Assembly (NCBI GenBank): GCA_022651005.1
Contig: JALCQD010000001.1
Span: forward strand, 434,001-498,000
Reading direction: 5' to 3'
DNA from: Bifidobacteriaceae bacterium
GTDB lineage: Bacteria > Actinomycetota > Actinomycetes > Actinomycetales > Bifidobacteriaceae
DNA length: 64,000 bases
Shown here: positions 36,799 to 44,892 of the stretch, one piece after another
Position numbering within the stretch: position 1 is the first letter of the stretch
Layout of the letters: each line of letters starts with the position of its first letter
The notes under the pieces: model-generated
The model's input: only the letters and a program-made list of their open reading frames with translations
Databases searched by the model: none
What the model was told of the DNA's origin: nothing
Position numbers and translations under genes: made by a program

Positions 36799-37617
36799 CT
36801 ACAACGACGCGGCGGCAATGAGATGCTTGGTGTAGTCGCATCCCGGGTGCGCAAGAATCTGCGCGGTGCTGCCTGATTCCACCACGCGTCCCTCGTGCAC
36901 CACGAGGACGCGATCCGCAATGTGCTGCACCACCCCGAGATCGTGCGACACAATGATCGTCGCCATCTCGTGTCCCTCGGAATTTGCTCCGGAGTGCAGT
37001 GTCTTCAACATATCGATCACCATGAGACGCGTCGGCATATCAATGGCGCTCATGGGCTCGTCCGCCAGCAGCACGGCAGGACGGTTCACCACTGCGCGGG
37101 CGAAGGCCGCACGCTGCATCTGCCCGCCAGAGAGATCGGCGGGGAAACGATCCAGATACACGTCCGGATTGAGATCCACTGCGCGCAGACCCGCGCAGAC
37201 AGCGTCGAATTTGCGAGCGGGCTCCCAGTCAGGATGCTGCAGGTCCAAGGGCTCTCGGATGGAGCGCTCAATGGTCCAGCGGGGGTCGAAGGACGTCGCT
37301 GGATTCTGGAAGATGACTCCCGATGAGGCGCGCAGACTCGTTCGCACTGCGCGCTCCGACAGGGGGCTCCCCCGAAACATCACCTCGCCGCGCGTCGGCG
37401 GCGTCAGCCCGAGCAAAATGCGTGTCAACGTGGTCTTGCCCGACCCGGAATCCCCAATGACCGCAAGCGTCTCATCGGGGAAAACCTCCACTGACGCCTC
37501 GGCGAGCGCGGTTGTAACACTTGAACGCCCGAGAAGCCGCTGAGAACGACGGCGGTACACCTTGGAGACGTCCCGCATCGCCAGCACTGGCTGGGAGGGA
37601 GAGGCTTCATTCGTCAC
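36799..37617 (-). CDS. oligopeptide/nickel-type ABC transporter ATP-binding protein (OppF-like)
   Basis: A 272-aa ATPase with Walker A GDSGSGKTT (residues 55-63), signature LSGGQMQR, Walker B VLLADEPMSAID and the H-loop SHD. The C-terminus ends soon after the H-loop, without the long OppF tail. It starts in a 4-base overlap with the upstream OppD-like gene. Last gene of a five-gene operon (binding protein, two permeases, two ATPases). Confidence 0.9.
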   Translation of the reverse strand: MTNEASPSQPVLAMRDVSKVYRRRSQRLLGRSSVTTALAEASVEVFPDETLAVIGDSGSGKTTLTRILLGLTPPTRGEVMFRGSPLSERAVRTSLRASSGVIFQNPATSFDPRWTIERSIREPLDLQHPDWEPARKFDAVCAGLRAVDLNPDVYLDRFPADLSGGQMQRAAFARAVVNRPAVLLADEPMSAIDMPTRLMVIDMLKTLHSGANSEGHEMATIIVSHDLGVVQHIADRVLVVHEGRVVESGSTAQILAHPGCDYTKHLIAAASL

Positions 37618-38522
37618 AGTTGACCTCCCTCATGAGAGCGCGGAGGCACCGGCATCTGATCTGCATTTTGCGCGGAGAAGCTGAGACGGCGTGCGGCCTC
37701 CACAAGTCGCGCGCCCGCCGCAGAACGTGGGTGTGCGAGGAGTTCATGCGTCTCCCCCGATTCCACGATGGATGATCCCACGTTGGACGATCCCACGTTG
37801 GATGATCCCACGTTGGACGATCCTGCGGTGGACGATCCTGCGCGCGCGGATTCCGGAGCGGCTCCCAGTACATAACAGCGCTGCGCCACGCGCGCCAGCA
37901 CGGAAAAGTCATGCGTGATGAACAGCAACGACGCGCCCGCGTCATCGACGAGAGAACTCAGCAGATGCGTTATCTGCACCTGCGTCATAGCGTCCAGCGC
38001 CGTGGTGGGCTCATCAGCAATGATGAGGCGCGGAGAGGTGATGAGCGCACAGGCGATGGCCGCGCGCTGCGCCTGGCCGCCACTCAGCTCGTGCGGATAC
38101 GCCGTGGCTAGACGCGGTTCAAGCCCCACCTTTTCAAGCATGGCCTCCACCCTGCTGCGACGCTCTGCACTGCCCAGTGAATAATGTCGCTTCAACGGTG
38201 CAGCGATCTGCGTCCCCACTGGCACCACGGGATTCAGGGACGCCAACGGATCCTGGAACACAAAACCAACGGACCGGCCGCGAATATCGGCAAACTGATG
38301 CGGGCTTAGTCCCACGAGCTCTTGCCCATCGAGGAGGGCTGAACCGCGCACAGTCACGTTCGACGGCATGAGCCCCATGACACTCGTGGCCAGCATCGAC
38401 TTGCCGGATCCGGAGGCGCCGATCAACCCCACACGCTCGTGATCTCCCACGGTAAGGGACACGGACGTAAGAATCGGCGCACCTGAGGCCGCGACGCTGA
38501 CATTCGAAATCTCAAGACTCAT
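37614..38522 (-). CDS. oligopeptide-type ABC transporter ATP-binding protein (OppD-like) with an internal pentapeptide repeat
   Basis: A 302-aa ATPase: Walker A GASGSGKS (residues 35-42), LSGGQ (146-150), Walker B IIADEP (167-172) and switch His204. Between the H-loop and the C-terminal GETHELLAHP, residues about 233-254 consist of tandem GSSNV-type units encoded by 15-base repeats. The normal OppD tail, with its iron-sulfur-like Cys cluster, is absent. ATG 38522 has AGGAGG upstream and overlaps the OppC stop by 4 bases. A much longer open frame upstream is out of frame with OppC and not real. Confidence 0.9.
   Translation of the reverse strand: MSLEISNVSVAASGAPILTSVSLTVGDHERVGLIGASGSGKSMLATSVMGLMPSNVTVRGSALLDGQELVGLSPHQFADIRGRSVGFVFQDPLASLNPVVPVGTQIAAPLKRHYSLGSAERRSRVEAMLEKVGLEPRLATAYPHELSGGQAQRAAIACALITSPRLIIADEPTTALDAMTQVQITHLLSSLVDDAGASLLFITHDFSVLARVAQRCYVLGAAPESARAGSSTAGSSNVGSSNVGSSNVGSSIVESGETHELLAHPRSAAGARLVEAARRLSFSAQNADQMPVPPRSHEGGQL
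37771..37830. repeat. 15-base tandem repeat inside the OppD-like gene
   Basis: Four units of 15 bases (consensus GAYGATCCCACGTTG) at 37771, 37786, 37801 and 37816, the last with two changes, plus partial units on both sides. Being a multiple of three, gains or losses keep the frame and change only the number of GSSNV pentapeptides. Confidence 0.92.
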
Positions 38523-39544
38523 AAGCGCACCTCCTCTTCCATGACAGCCTCGTCCGAAGCAGCTGCATCCGTGGCAGCCTCGCCTGCAGGCTTCCTGCCC
38601 GCAGTCACCTTGCCCGCGGCGTGAGGCCTGGCGCTGCCTCGCGCTCGCAACCCGGAATTCACCACGGGGTCGACGGCCGCCCGCAGGCAATCGCCAAAGA
38701 CGTTCAAGGCCACCACCACGAGCGTTATCAACGCACCCGGCCACACAACGGTGAGAGGAAAAATGCTGATGAAGGACGCAGAGCTCGACAGGGACGCTCC
38801 CCACGAAGCCGTGCCTGCCGGGACTCCAATGCCTAGATACGTCAGCCCCGCCTCGGCGAGGATGGCAGTTCCCGCGCAAATCGACAGCTGCACAGAGAAC
38901 ACCGGGATGAGGTTCGGCAGCACGTGCGCTCGGAAAATATGCCACCGCGAGCTGCCCGCCGCCCGTGACGCCTCCGAGTACCGGGCATTCGCTGCGAGAC
39001 TTGCCGCCGGCTTGGCGATGCGCGCCAGATTGAGCCCGTACGACAAGCCACAGGAGACAATCACCACGAGCAGTGACGCACCGAGCGGCACCGCGAGAAT
39101 GAGAGCGATCAGCACAATGGGAATGGACAGCAGCGTATCGGTGATGACGACGGCGATCTCGGACACGAGCCCTGAGCGCGCCAATGAAAACGATACGAAA
39201 AGCACTCCGATGAGGGCGGCAAGAAGACAGGTGGCCACCACAATCTGCAATTCCGTTCCCGAGCCGGCCATGAGCCAGCTGAGCATGTCGCGTCCCGTGC
39301 CGTCCGTTCCCATAGGGTGCGCGGGTGTGGGGGAAGCCCACGTGTTGTAGCCATCGGATTGACTCAAGGGCTGAGGCGTCCAGAAAACAGCGAGAAGGCA
39401 CACAAAGATCCACGCAGCGAGAACGAGAAGCGAAAACTTGCCCTCGCCCCGGCGCCATATGAACCCAAAGGTCGCGCGCACAGAGGCAATCGCAGAGGCA
39501 CCGGCGGAGGCACAATGAGCGCGCCAAGGAGTCACAGATGTCAT
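38519..39544 (-). CDS. oligopeptide-type ABC transporter permease (OppC-like)
   Basis: A 341-aa permease. The N-terminal OppC-type region is followed by HPMGTDGTGRDMLS, the usual OppC hallmark, and the EAA loop is SEASRAAGSSRWHIFRAHVLPNLIPV. A C-terminal hydrophilic tail of about 50 residues rich in Ala, Glu and Arg is unusual. Both ends overlap neighbours by 4 bases (OppB upstream, OppD downstream), so the operon is fully coupled. Confidence 0.91.
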   Translation of the reverse strand: MTSVTPWRAHCASAGASAIASVRATFGFIWRRGEGKFSLLVLAAWIFVCLLAVFWTPQPLSQSDGYNTWASPTPAHPMGTDGTGRDMLSWLMAGSGTELQIVVATCLLAALIGVLFVSFSLARSGLVSEIAVVITDTLLSIPIVLIALILAVPLGASLLVVIVSCGLSYGLNLARIAKPAASLAANARYSEASRAAGSSRWHIFRAHVLPNLIPVFSVQLSICAGTAILAEAGLTYLGIGVPAGTASWGASLSSSASFISIFPLTVVWPGALITLVVVALNVFGDCLRAAVDPVVNSGLRARGSARPHAAGKVTAGRKPAGEAATDAAASDEAVMEEEVRL

Positions 39545-40521
39545 TGCACACCCCCTTCCAGGCTCGCTCCCGCGCGCAGCCGGGGATCCGCTATACGATG
39601 CGCAATGTCTGTCACAAGCCCCACGGCAAGGAAGAAGGCTGCTAACAACATCAGCTCCGACTGCACCTTGATGAGGTCACGGTTACCCACGTCGCTCACC
39701 AGCATGGAGGCGAGGCCGGGCAACGAGAAGAGATTCTCGATCACAAGAACGCCGGTCACCATCTGCGCAAAGGACAGCCCCGTTACGGAAATCAGCTCTG
39801 GCAGCACAATGCGTAGGCCCGTGGTGCGAATCGCGCGCGCCCTCGTGGAACCCGCCGCCATCGCCATGGTGACGTACCCGGATTCCGCCACACCGTCGAG
39901 TGCGGACTGCGTGTATCTCATCATCTGCGCACCACTGATGATTCCCACCGACAGCGCCGGAAGTATCAACGAGGAGAACGCCTGCCCAGGCGAACCCCAC
40001 CCGTTGTCGGGGAAGCCCTGTGCCGGGAAGATCCCCACGAGTCCCACTCCTTGGCCGAAGACCATGATGAGCAGAAGTCCGCCCCACAGCGCCGGTACGG
40101 CACCTGCGGCCAGCGACACGTAGCGCAGCACGGAATGCAGTCCGCCAGTGCGTCTGGTGGCGCCCACAACGCCAAGCGGCACCCCAATGATCAGGGACAG
40201 AATCAATCCAAAAATAATCAACGGCAGCGTCACTTGCGCGCGGCCCCACGTCTCTGCCATGGTGGAACGTCCCGTGAGCATCGAAATGCCGAGATTGCCG
40301 TGCGCCATATCTGACATCCACGCCGCGTACTGAGCAGGGTAACTGCGGTCGAGCCCCATTTGGGCAGACAGCGCCGCCACTCGCTCGGGCGTGGAATTCG
40401 TACCGGCCATCACGGCCGCCACGTTACCGGGGAGAATACGAAGACACGCAAACACAACGACAGACAGCAGCGCGAGGGCGACGACAAAGAGCACGAGCCT
40501 GCGCACCACAAACTTGAGCAT
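39541..40521 (-). CDS. oligopeptide-type ABC transporter permease (OppB-like)
   Basis: A 326-aa permease beginning LKFVVRRLVLFVVALALLSVVVF, with the conserved LPGNVAA and LGLDRSYPAQY-type periplasmic segment, GVPLGVVGA, and the EAA loop TMAMAAGSTRARAIRTTGLR. It follows the substrate-binding protein gene after 43 bases and overlaps OppC by 4 bases. Confidence 0.91.
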   Translation of the reverse strand: MLKFVVRRLVLFVVALALLSVVVFACLRILPGNVAAVMAGTNSTPERVAALSAQMGLDRSYPAQYAAWMSDMAHGNLGISMLTGRSTMAETWGRAQVTLPLIIFGLILSLIIGVPLGVVGATRRTGGLHSVLRYVSLAAGAVPALWGGLLLIMVFGQGVGLVGIFPAQGFPDNGWGSPGQAFSSLILPALSVGIISGAQMMRYTQSALDGVAESGYVTMAMAAGSTRARAIRTTGLRIVLPELISVTGLSFAQMVTGVLVIENLFSLPGLASMLVSDVGNRDLIKVQSELMLLAAFFLAVGLVTDIAHRIADPRLRAGASLEGGVQ

Positions 40522-40564
40522 GAGTCACTTCCGTCAATCGCGTCGTTGTTTTACCGGCTCGAGC

Positions 40565-42256
40565 TTACTTCTTATAGCTCACCGCCGCCAATGGCAGGCG
40601 TGACTGATTGAGGTTCATGGGGAATCCGCTCACACCCTTGTCGTAGGCAGTGGTGACGCGGTAGTTGAGCAGCCAGTCGGCGGCGGCGTCTTGCGATACC
40701 TTGCGCGCGGCCTGCTTGAGATAGTCGGCCTGCTGATCGGCGTCCGTGGCGGCCAGCGACTTCGCGTAGAGGCTCTGGACCTCCTTGGAGTCGTATCCGT
40801 AGTAATACGTGGGATCGGCCCACTGATAGAAGTCGTGGCTCTCGTTGTGATCTACCAGGGAGAGGTCGTAATCGTGGTTGGTGTAGACGTCCTGAAGCCA
40901 CGAGGAGAACTCGACCACCTTCACGGTGAGGTCTATGTTGATCTTCGCCAGCTGCGACTTGAGCTGTTCTCCGAATTCGGTGCCATAGGTGTTGGCATAT
41001 TCAAGAGTGAGCTTCAGGGGCTTTTCCTTTGTGTAGCCGGCATCCTTCATGAGTGCCGTTGCCTTGGACACGTTGTAGGGGTAGAGGCTCGTGAGATCCT
41101 CGTAGCCGGGATCGAGTGAGGGAATAGGGCCGCCGAGAGTTGCGTCCACGCCACCGCGGGAGGCGATGATCTCCTTGTGATTGATGGCATACCGAATAGC
41201 TTGGCGGATTTTGATGTTGTTCAGCGGCGTCTTCTTGTTGTTCATGCCGAGAACGTACTTGTCGGTGTCGTCACCCTGTCCCACAACAAAGCGACTGTCC
41301 TTTTCGAGACTGGTGGCCATTTTCGCGTTCATGACAGGAGCGAGCACCTGCACGCTGCCGGCCTTGAAGGCGTTGAGAGCGGCGTTGTCGTCGGCGTAGT
41401 AGTGCAGCGTGACGGTTGGGATGGTGGCCTTTTTGCTGCCCCAGTATGTTGGGTTCTTGGCCAGGACCACCGACGTGTTCTCCTTGAAGGACTTCAGCAG
41501 ATAAGGGCCGGAGCCGATGGCCTCGGTTTTGGCATCGTAGCTGGCGTGTTGGTCGAAGATCAGACCCGGACGTCCCGACAGCGCCCATAGCAGATCCGAG
41601 TAGGGCGCGGTGAGCGTGATGGTGACAGTGCTCGCGTCGGTTGCGGTGATCTTGCTGATATTGCGCAGCTGGTCGTAGCTGGCGTATTTCTTGGAAAGAA
41701 GTTGATTGAGCGACCACACCACATCGGCAGAGGTGAGGGCGTCACCGTTGGAGAAGGCCATGTTCTCGTTGAGGTGGAAGGTGTAGGTCTTTGCGTCCTT
41801 GGACACCTCCCAGCTCTTTGCCAAGCCCGCTGTGACCTTGTTGTTGGTGTCGCGGCCCACGAGCGGCTCGTACACGTTGTCGATGAGTACCTGATCGAGC
41901 GCAGAACCTGATTGGTTGCGGATGTCCATATTCGTGGGCGCCAATTTCAGGCCGATGGTGAGTGACTGCTGCTCGGAGCCGCCAGCCGCGCTGGTATCGG
42001 ACGCCGAATGCGAACGCACTGCCCATACGACGCCGATAACGACGGCGATTACCGCAACGATGGCGATGATGATCCATGCTGTTTTCCTGCCACCACCATT
42101 GCCCTTCCCTCCGGTGGACGGGCGTCGCTTCGCACTCAGAGAGGCATCGGTGCTTCCGGATGCGGCCGCATTATTCGATTCCATCGGCGACGTGGAAGAT
42201 CCTGCGCGGTTGGCTGGTGCTTGTGAGGTGACGGACTCGTCGTTGGTACGTGACAT
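40565..42256 (-). CDS. peptide-type substrate-binding protein (SBP family 5) with an N-terminal membrane anchor
   Basis: A 563-aa extracellular binding protein. The mature part shows the family-5 pattern (YEPLVGRDTNNKVTAGLAKSWEVSKDAKTYTFHL, GSGPYLLKSF, YALNHK-like RYAINHKEII). Instead of a lipobox it has a polar, Ser/Asn/Gly-rich cytosolic tail of about 58 residues, a membrane helix at residues 60-80, then RSHSASDTSAAGG. It should therefore be held by a transmembrane anchor. First gene of the leftward Opp-like operon. The ribosome-binding site is weak. Confidence 0.9.
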   Translation of the reverse strand: MSRTNDESVTSQAPANRAGSSTSPMESNNAAASGSTDASLSAKRRPSTGGKGNGGGRKTAWIIIAIVAVIAVVIGVVWAVRSHSASDTSAAGGSEQQSLTIGLKLAPTNMDIRNQSGSALDQVLIDNVYEPLVGRDTNNKVTAGLAKSWEVSKDAKTYTFHLNENMAFSNGDALTSADVVWSLNQLLSKKYASYDQLRNISKITATDASTVTITLTAPYSDLLWALSGRPGLIFDQHASYDAKTEAIGSGPYLLKSFKENTSVVLAKNPTYWGSKKATIPTVTLHYYADDNAALNAFKAGSVQVLAPVMNAKMATSLEKDSRFVVGQGDDTDKYVLGMNNKKTPLNNIKIRQAIRYAINHKEIIASRGGVDATLGGPIPSLDPGYEDLTSLYPYNVSKATALMKDAGYTKEKPLKLTLEYANTYGTEFGEQLKSQLAKINIDLTVKVVEFSSWLQDVYTNHDYDLSLVDHNESHDFYQWADPTYYYGYDSKEVQSLYAKSLAATDADQQADYLKQAARKVSQDAAADWLLNYRVTTAYDKGVSGFPMNLNQSRLPLAAVSYKK

Positions 42257-42314
42257 CTGTCGGCTTTCTTCTCTAGACGCTCTGTGACGCGTGCGGCGCG
42301 TACACGGTGGTGAC

Positions 42315-42376
42315 GTCTCGATAATAGACGAGACTCATCCGCACGTCACTGTCGATGGATACAAGAATATCCATCG
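42315..42376. promoter_or_regulatory. paired inverted repeats in the opp/coaX divergent gap
   Basis: Two palindromes lie close together: GTCTCG/CGAGAC (42315-42320, 42329-42334) and the 9-bp CGATGGATA/TATCCATCG (42353-42361, 42368-42376). They lie 59-120 bases upstream of the binding-protein start, in the promoter zone of the peptide importer. A single GTTGTGCGA, the core of the array at 20831, follows at 42379. They may be operators; the regulator is unknown. Confidence 0.5.
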
Positions 42377-42452
42377 TTTGTTGTGCGAAATGCGCTACCG
42401 GCGAATGCTCAACGCTCTCTGTACAGAAAACCTTCTGTGAAATAGCGACGTG

Positions 42453-42465
42453 CCGATAGTATCGG
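42453..42465. promoter_or_regulatory. 13-bp palindrome ahead of coaX
   Basis: CCGATAGTATCGG is a 6-1-6 inverted repeat about 47-59 bases before the coaX start codon, where an operator or promoter would be expected. Confidence 0.4.
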
Positions 42466-42511
42466 TATGTTCGTATACGCGCTCTCTCACGAGCGCATGA
42501 AGGAGAAGGCA

Positions 42512-43300
42512 ATGTTGCTGGCCATCGACATCGGAAACACCACTATCGGCATCGCATTCATGAACGGCTCCACCGTGACACGTGCCTTCCGTCTCATGAC
42601 AACGAATCAGCGCACCAGTGACGAGTTCGCCGTCATGCTCACCACCTTCATCTCTCAAGCGGGAATCGCGGCAGACGGTTTCGATCAGGCGATCGTCTCC
42701 TCTGTGGTCCCAGCGCTCACGAGCCGTGTCACCGATGCCATCGCACAGGTGACCGGAACCGTGGCTCATGTTGTGAGTCCGCGTCACGCGGAGGATTACG
42801 GAGTGCGCCTTGACGTTGCGGAACCCATGAGCGTGGGCGCCGACATCCTCGTCGACTGCGTAGGAGCACATGCGTTCTATGACGGTCCCACGCTCGTGGT
42901 GGATTGCGGCACCGCCACCAAGTACATTTACGTCGACGAATCCGGCGTGTTCTCTCGCCTCGCCATCGGCGTCGGCTTCGACGCCGGAACCCACGCCCTC
43001 ACCGATCGCACGGCTAAGCTTCCTCAGATAGAGCTCACAGACCCGGGCACCGTGCTGGGAACCACAACCCTCTCCGCCATGCAGGCCGGGCTTTACTACG
43101 GCTTCCTCGGCGGGATCGACTTCACACTGCGGCACTTCATCGAAGAGCTGGAAGCTCTGGGAGAAGGCCGTCCACGCATCATCACAACCGGCGGTTTGGG
43201 TGGCGTCTTCACCCCTGCGCTCGATCTCGTGGACGCCTATGACCCCGACCTGCTCTACAAGGGTCTTGGCGTCATCGGCGAACACGCGAAAAACGTCTAG
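42512..43300 (+). CDS. coaX: type III pantothenate kinase
   Basis: First step of coenzyme A synthesis, phosphorylating pantothenate. The 262-aa protein has the ASKHA-fold phosphate loop DIGNTT (residues 6-11), SSVVPALT, VGADILVDCVGAHAFY and the second phosphate motif VVDCGTATKYIYVD, then ITTGGLGGVF near the C-terminus. ATG 42512 is chosen because AAGGAG precedes it by about 7 bases and the family starts with MLLAIDIGNT; an ATG at 42467 would add 15 unrelated residues. Confidence 0.95.
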   Translation: MLLAIDIGNTTIGIAFMNGSTVTRAFRLMTTNQRTSDEFAVMLTTFISQAGIAADGFDQAIVSSVVPALTSRVTDAIAQVTGTVAHVVSPRHAEDYGVRLDVAEPMSVGADILVDCVGAHAFYDGPTLVVDCGTATKYIYVDESGVFSRLAIGVGFDAGTHALTDRTAKLPQIELTDPGTVLGTTTLSAMQAGLYYGFLGGIDFTLRHFIEELEALGEGRPRIITTGGLGGVFTPALDLVDAYDPDLLYKGLGVIGEHAKNV

Positions 43301-43351
43301 AGTGAGAGTGGATTTCATCATTCGAGCAACTATGCAACCGGGAGGCGCAGC

Positions 43352-43804
43352 GTGACACGGACATCGCCGAAGACGCCCACTGCGACGCCAGCGCGGCGCG
43401 CCACACCTCGTCGCACCACCCGGCAGCGCACCATCATCTCGGCTCTGCTGAAGAATCTCGACGAATTCGTCACCGCCCAACGCGTTCATGAACTGCTCAC
43501 TGAGCAGGGTTCCCACGTAGGCATCGCCACCGTGTATCGCAATCTTCAGACCATGGCGGCCGATGGCGCGGTGGATGTATTGCACATAGACGGAGAGGCA
43601 CTGTACCGAGACTGCGATGTGCAAAAGCATCATCATCACATCGTGTGCCGCGAATGCGGCAAGGCTGTGGAGATTGAGATTCCGGGCTTTGAGCAGTGGG
43701 TGCGCACGCACGCGAACCGTCAGGGCTTCACCGACGTCGAGCACACCGTGGAAATCTTCGGACTGTGTCCCGAGTGTTCTGCAAAGGCCGGACACTCAGA
43801 ATAG
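43352..43804 (+). CDS. Fur-family metalloregulator, probably Zur
   Basis: A 150-aa Fur/Zur repressor with a basic Thr/Arg/Pro-rich N-terminus, winged helix TAQRVHELLTEQGSHVGIATVYRNLQTMAADGAV, the metal motif KHHHHIVCRECG and a second CPECS pair for structural zinc. It starts at GTG 43352 with GGGAGG upstream. The zinc-type binding-protein gene lies convergent just downstream and has an exact Fur/Zur box in its promoter, which favours zinc over iron as the signal. Confidence 0.9.
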   Translation: MTRTSPKTPTATPARRATPRRTTRQRTIISALLKNLDEFVTAQRVHELLTEQGSHVGIATVYRNLQTMAADGAVDVLHIDGEALYRDCDVQKHHHHIVCRECGKAVEIEIPGFEQWVRTHANRQGFTDVEHTVEIFGLCPECSAKAGHSE

Positions 43805-43838
43805 GTGCGGCGTGCAATAGAAGTCAGCGCTTCGGCAC

Positions 43839-44753
43839 TTACTTCACAGCCGCGTCAACACTTTTGACAAGGCTTGTGACCCATGTCGTCAGATCCTTCT
43901 CCTTCGACGGCATCGATTCCGTGAGATGCACAATGGGCACCTTTGACTTCTTCGCGGTGGAGACAATGAGGCTCGATGTTGAATTCATCTCTTGATCGTT
44001 GACGATGAGCATCTTGATGGAGCCGCTCTCCAGCTTCTTCTGGAACGTGCGGATGTCCCCCGGCGCCGGCTCAGAATCGTTTTCTGTGGCCTGCACATAT
44101 CCGGAGGGGGTGGCATCCTTCAAGCCCAGATCCTCCGCGAGATAATGCGCCACCGATTCCGTTGCGGCATAGGAGATTCCCTGAGTCTTCGACTTTGCCT
44201 CTGCGATGGTCTTCTCGAGTGCGTTCTCCTTCTTCAACCACGCCTCGTATCTGCCGGCAAAGTAGGAAGAATCGTCGGGCGCCGCCTTCTGCAGCTGCGT
44301 GAGATATGCCTTGGCCGCTGCCTTGCGCGCCGCGGCGGAGAACCACACATGCGGGTTGGCGCCGGAGGCAATACCCGCCGTTGTCGCTGCATTGACGACC
44401 ACTGCGTCCGGGGCGTTCTGCGTGGCCTTGGTGGCCCACGAATCGTACCCCGCGCCGTTCACGAGAACTATCTGTGCCTTGGAGATCTTGACGATATCCG
44501 AGGGCTGCGGTTCAAAATCGTGCGCCTCAACGTTTTGGTTTGCGAGAATCGACGTGACGGTTGCCTTGGAACCACCGATATCACTCGCCACGGATTTCCA
44601 TTGGTTGATGCTGACGACAACGTTCACCGTGCCATCTGCAGCGCTACGTGCCGACGACGTTCCGCACCCGACAGTCACCGCCATCATTGCCACTGCGCCC
44701 ACTACAGCCGCTACGCGCGCTGCAATCTTGTGGAATCCACTGGTATTCCTCAT
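43839..44753 (-). CDS. zinc/manganese-type ABC transporter substrate-binding lipoprotein (ZnuA family)
   Basis: A 304-aa cluster A-I metal-binding protein. The lipobox ends at Cys30 (VTVGC). Metal-ligand segments seen are VEAHDFEPQPSD and ANPHVWFS. The third site reads ATESVAHYLAEDLGL rather than the common HPAFGY form. No His-rich loop is present. The C-terminal half (EPAPGDIRTFQKKLESGSIKMLIVNDQ, HLTESMPS) is typical of the ZnuA subgroup. No cognate permease or ATPase lies beside it in this window. A 7-1-7 Fur/Zur box lies about 91-105 bases upstream of the start. Confidence 0.88.
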   Translation of the reverse strand: MRNTSGFHKIAARVAAVVGAVAMMAVTVGCGTSSARSAADGTVNVVVSINQWKSVASDIGGSKATVTSILANQNVEAHDFEPQPSDIVKISKAQIVLVNGAGYDSWATKATQNAPDAVVVNAATTAGIASGANPHVWFSAAARKAAAKAYLTQLQKAAPDDSSYFAGRYEAWLKKENALEKTIAEAKSKTQGISYAATESVAHYLAEDLGLKDATPSGYVQATENDSEPAPGDIRTFQKKLESGSIKMLIVNDQEMNSTSSLIVSTAKKSKVPIVHLTESMPSKEKDLTTWVTSLVKSVDAAVK

Positions 44754-44843
44754 AATTCCTCATCTACCATGCCATGCATGTTTTTCAGTGAGGTACCGCT
44801 CTCCGACGAGCCGTGTTGCCCTCGAATTCCATAGTACACATAA

Positions 44844-44858
44844 TGATAATCATTATCA
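44844..44858. promoter_or_regulatory. Fur/Zur box (7-1-7) upstream of the zinc lipoprotein gene
   Basis: TGATAATCATTATCA is a perfect 7-1-7 inverted repeat identical to the minimal Fur-family consensus. It lies between the zinc-binding-protein start and the end of the pseudouridine synthase gene. The neighbouring Fur-family gene is the obvious candidate to bind it. Confidence 0.85.
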
Positions 44859-44892
44859 AAACGGCGAACGTAAACCAACATCCCTGCGAACG

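Noticed and set aside
37771-37830. CRISPR-like interpretation of the 15-base repeats
   Set aside because: They are contiguous without spacers, in frame inside a gene, and encode a pentapeptide repeat.
38523-39551. Long in-frame upstream extension of the OppD-like gene
   Set aside because: It runs through OppC in another frame, is Arg/Cys/His-rich and unrelated to ABC proteins; the true start at 38522 has a good ribosome-binding site.
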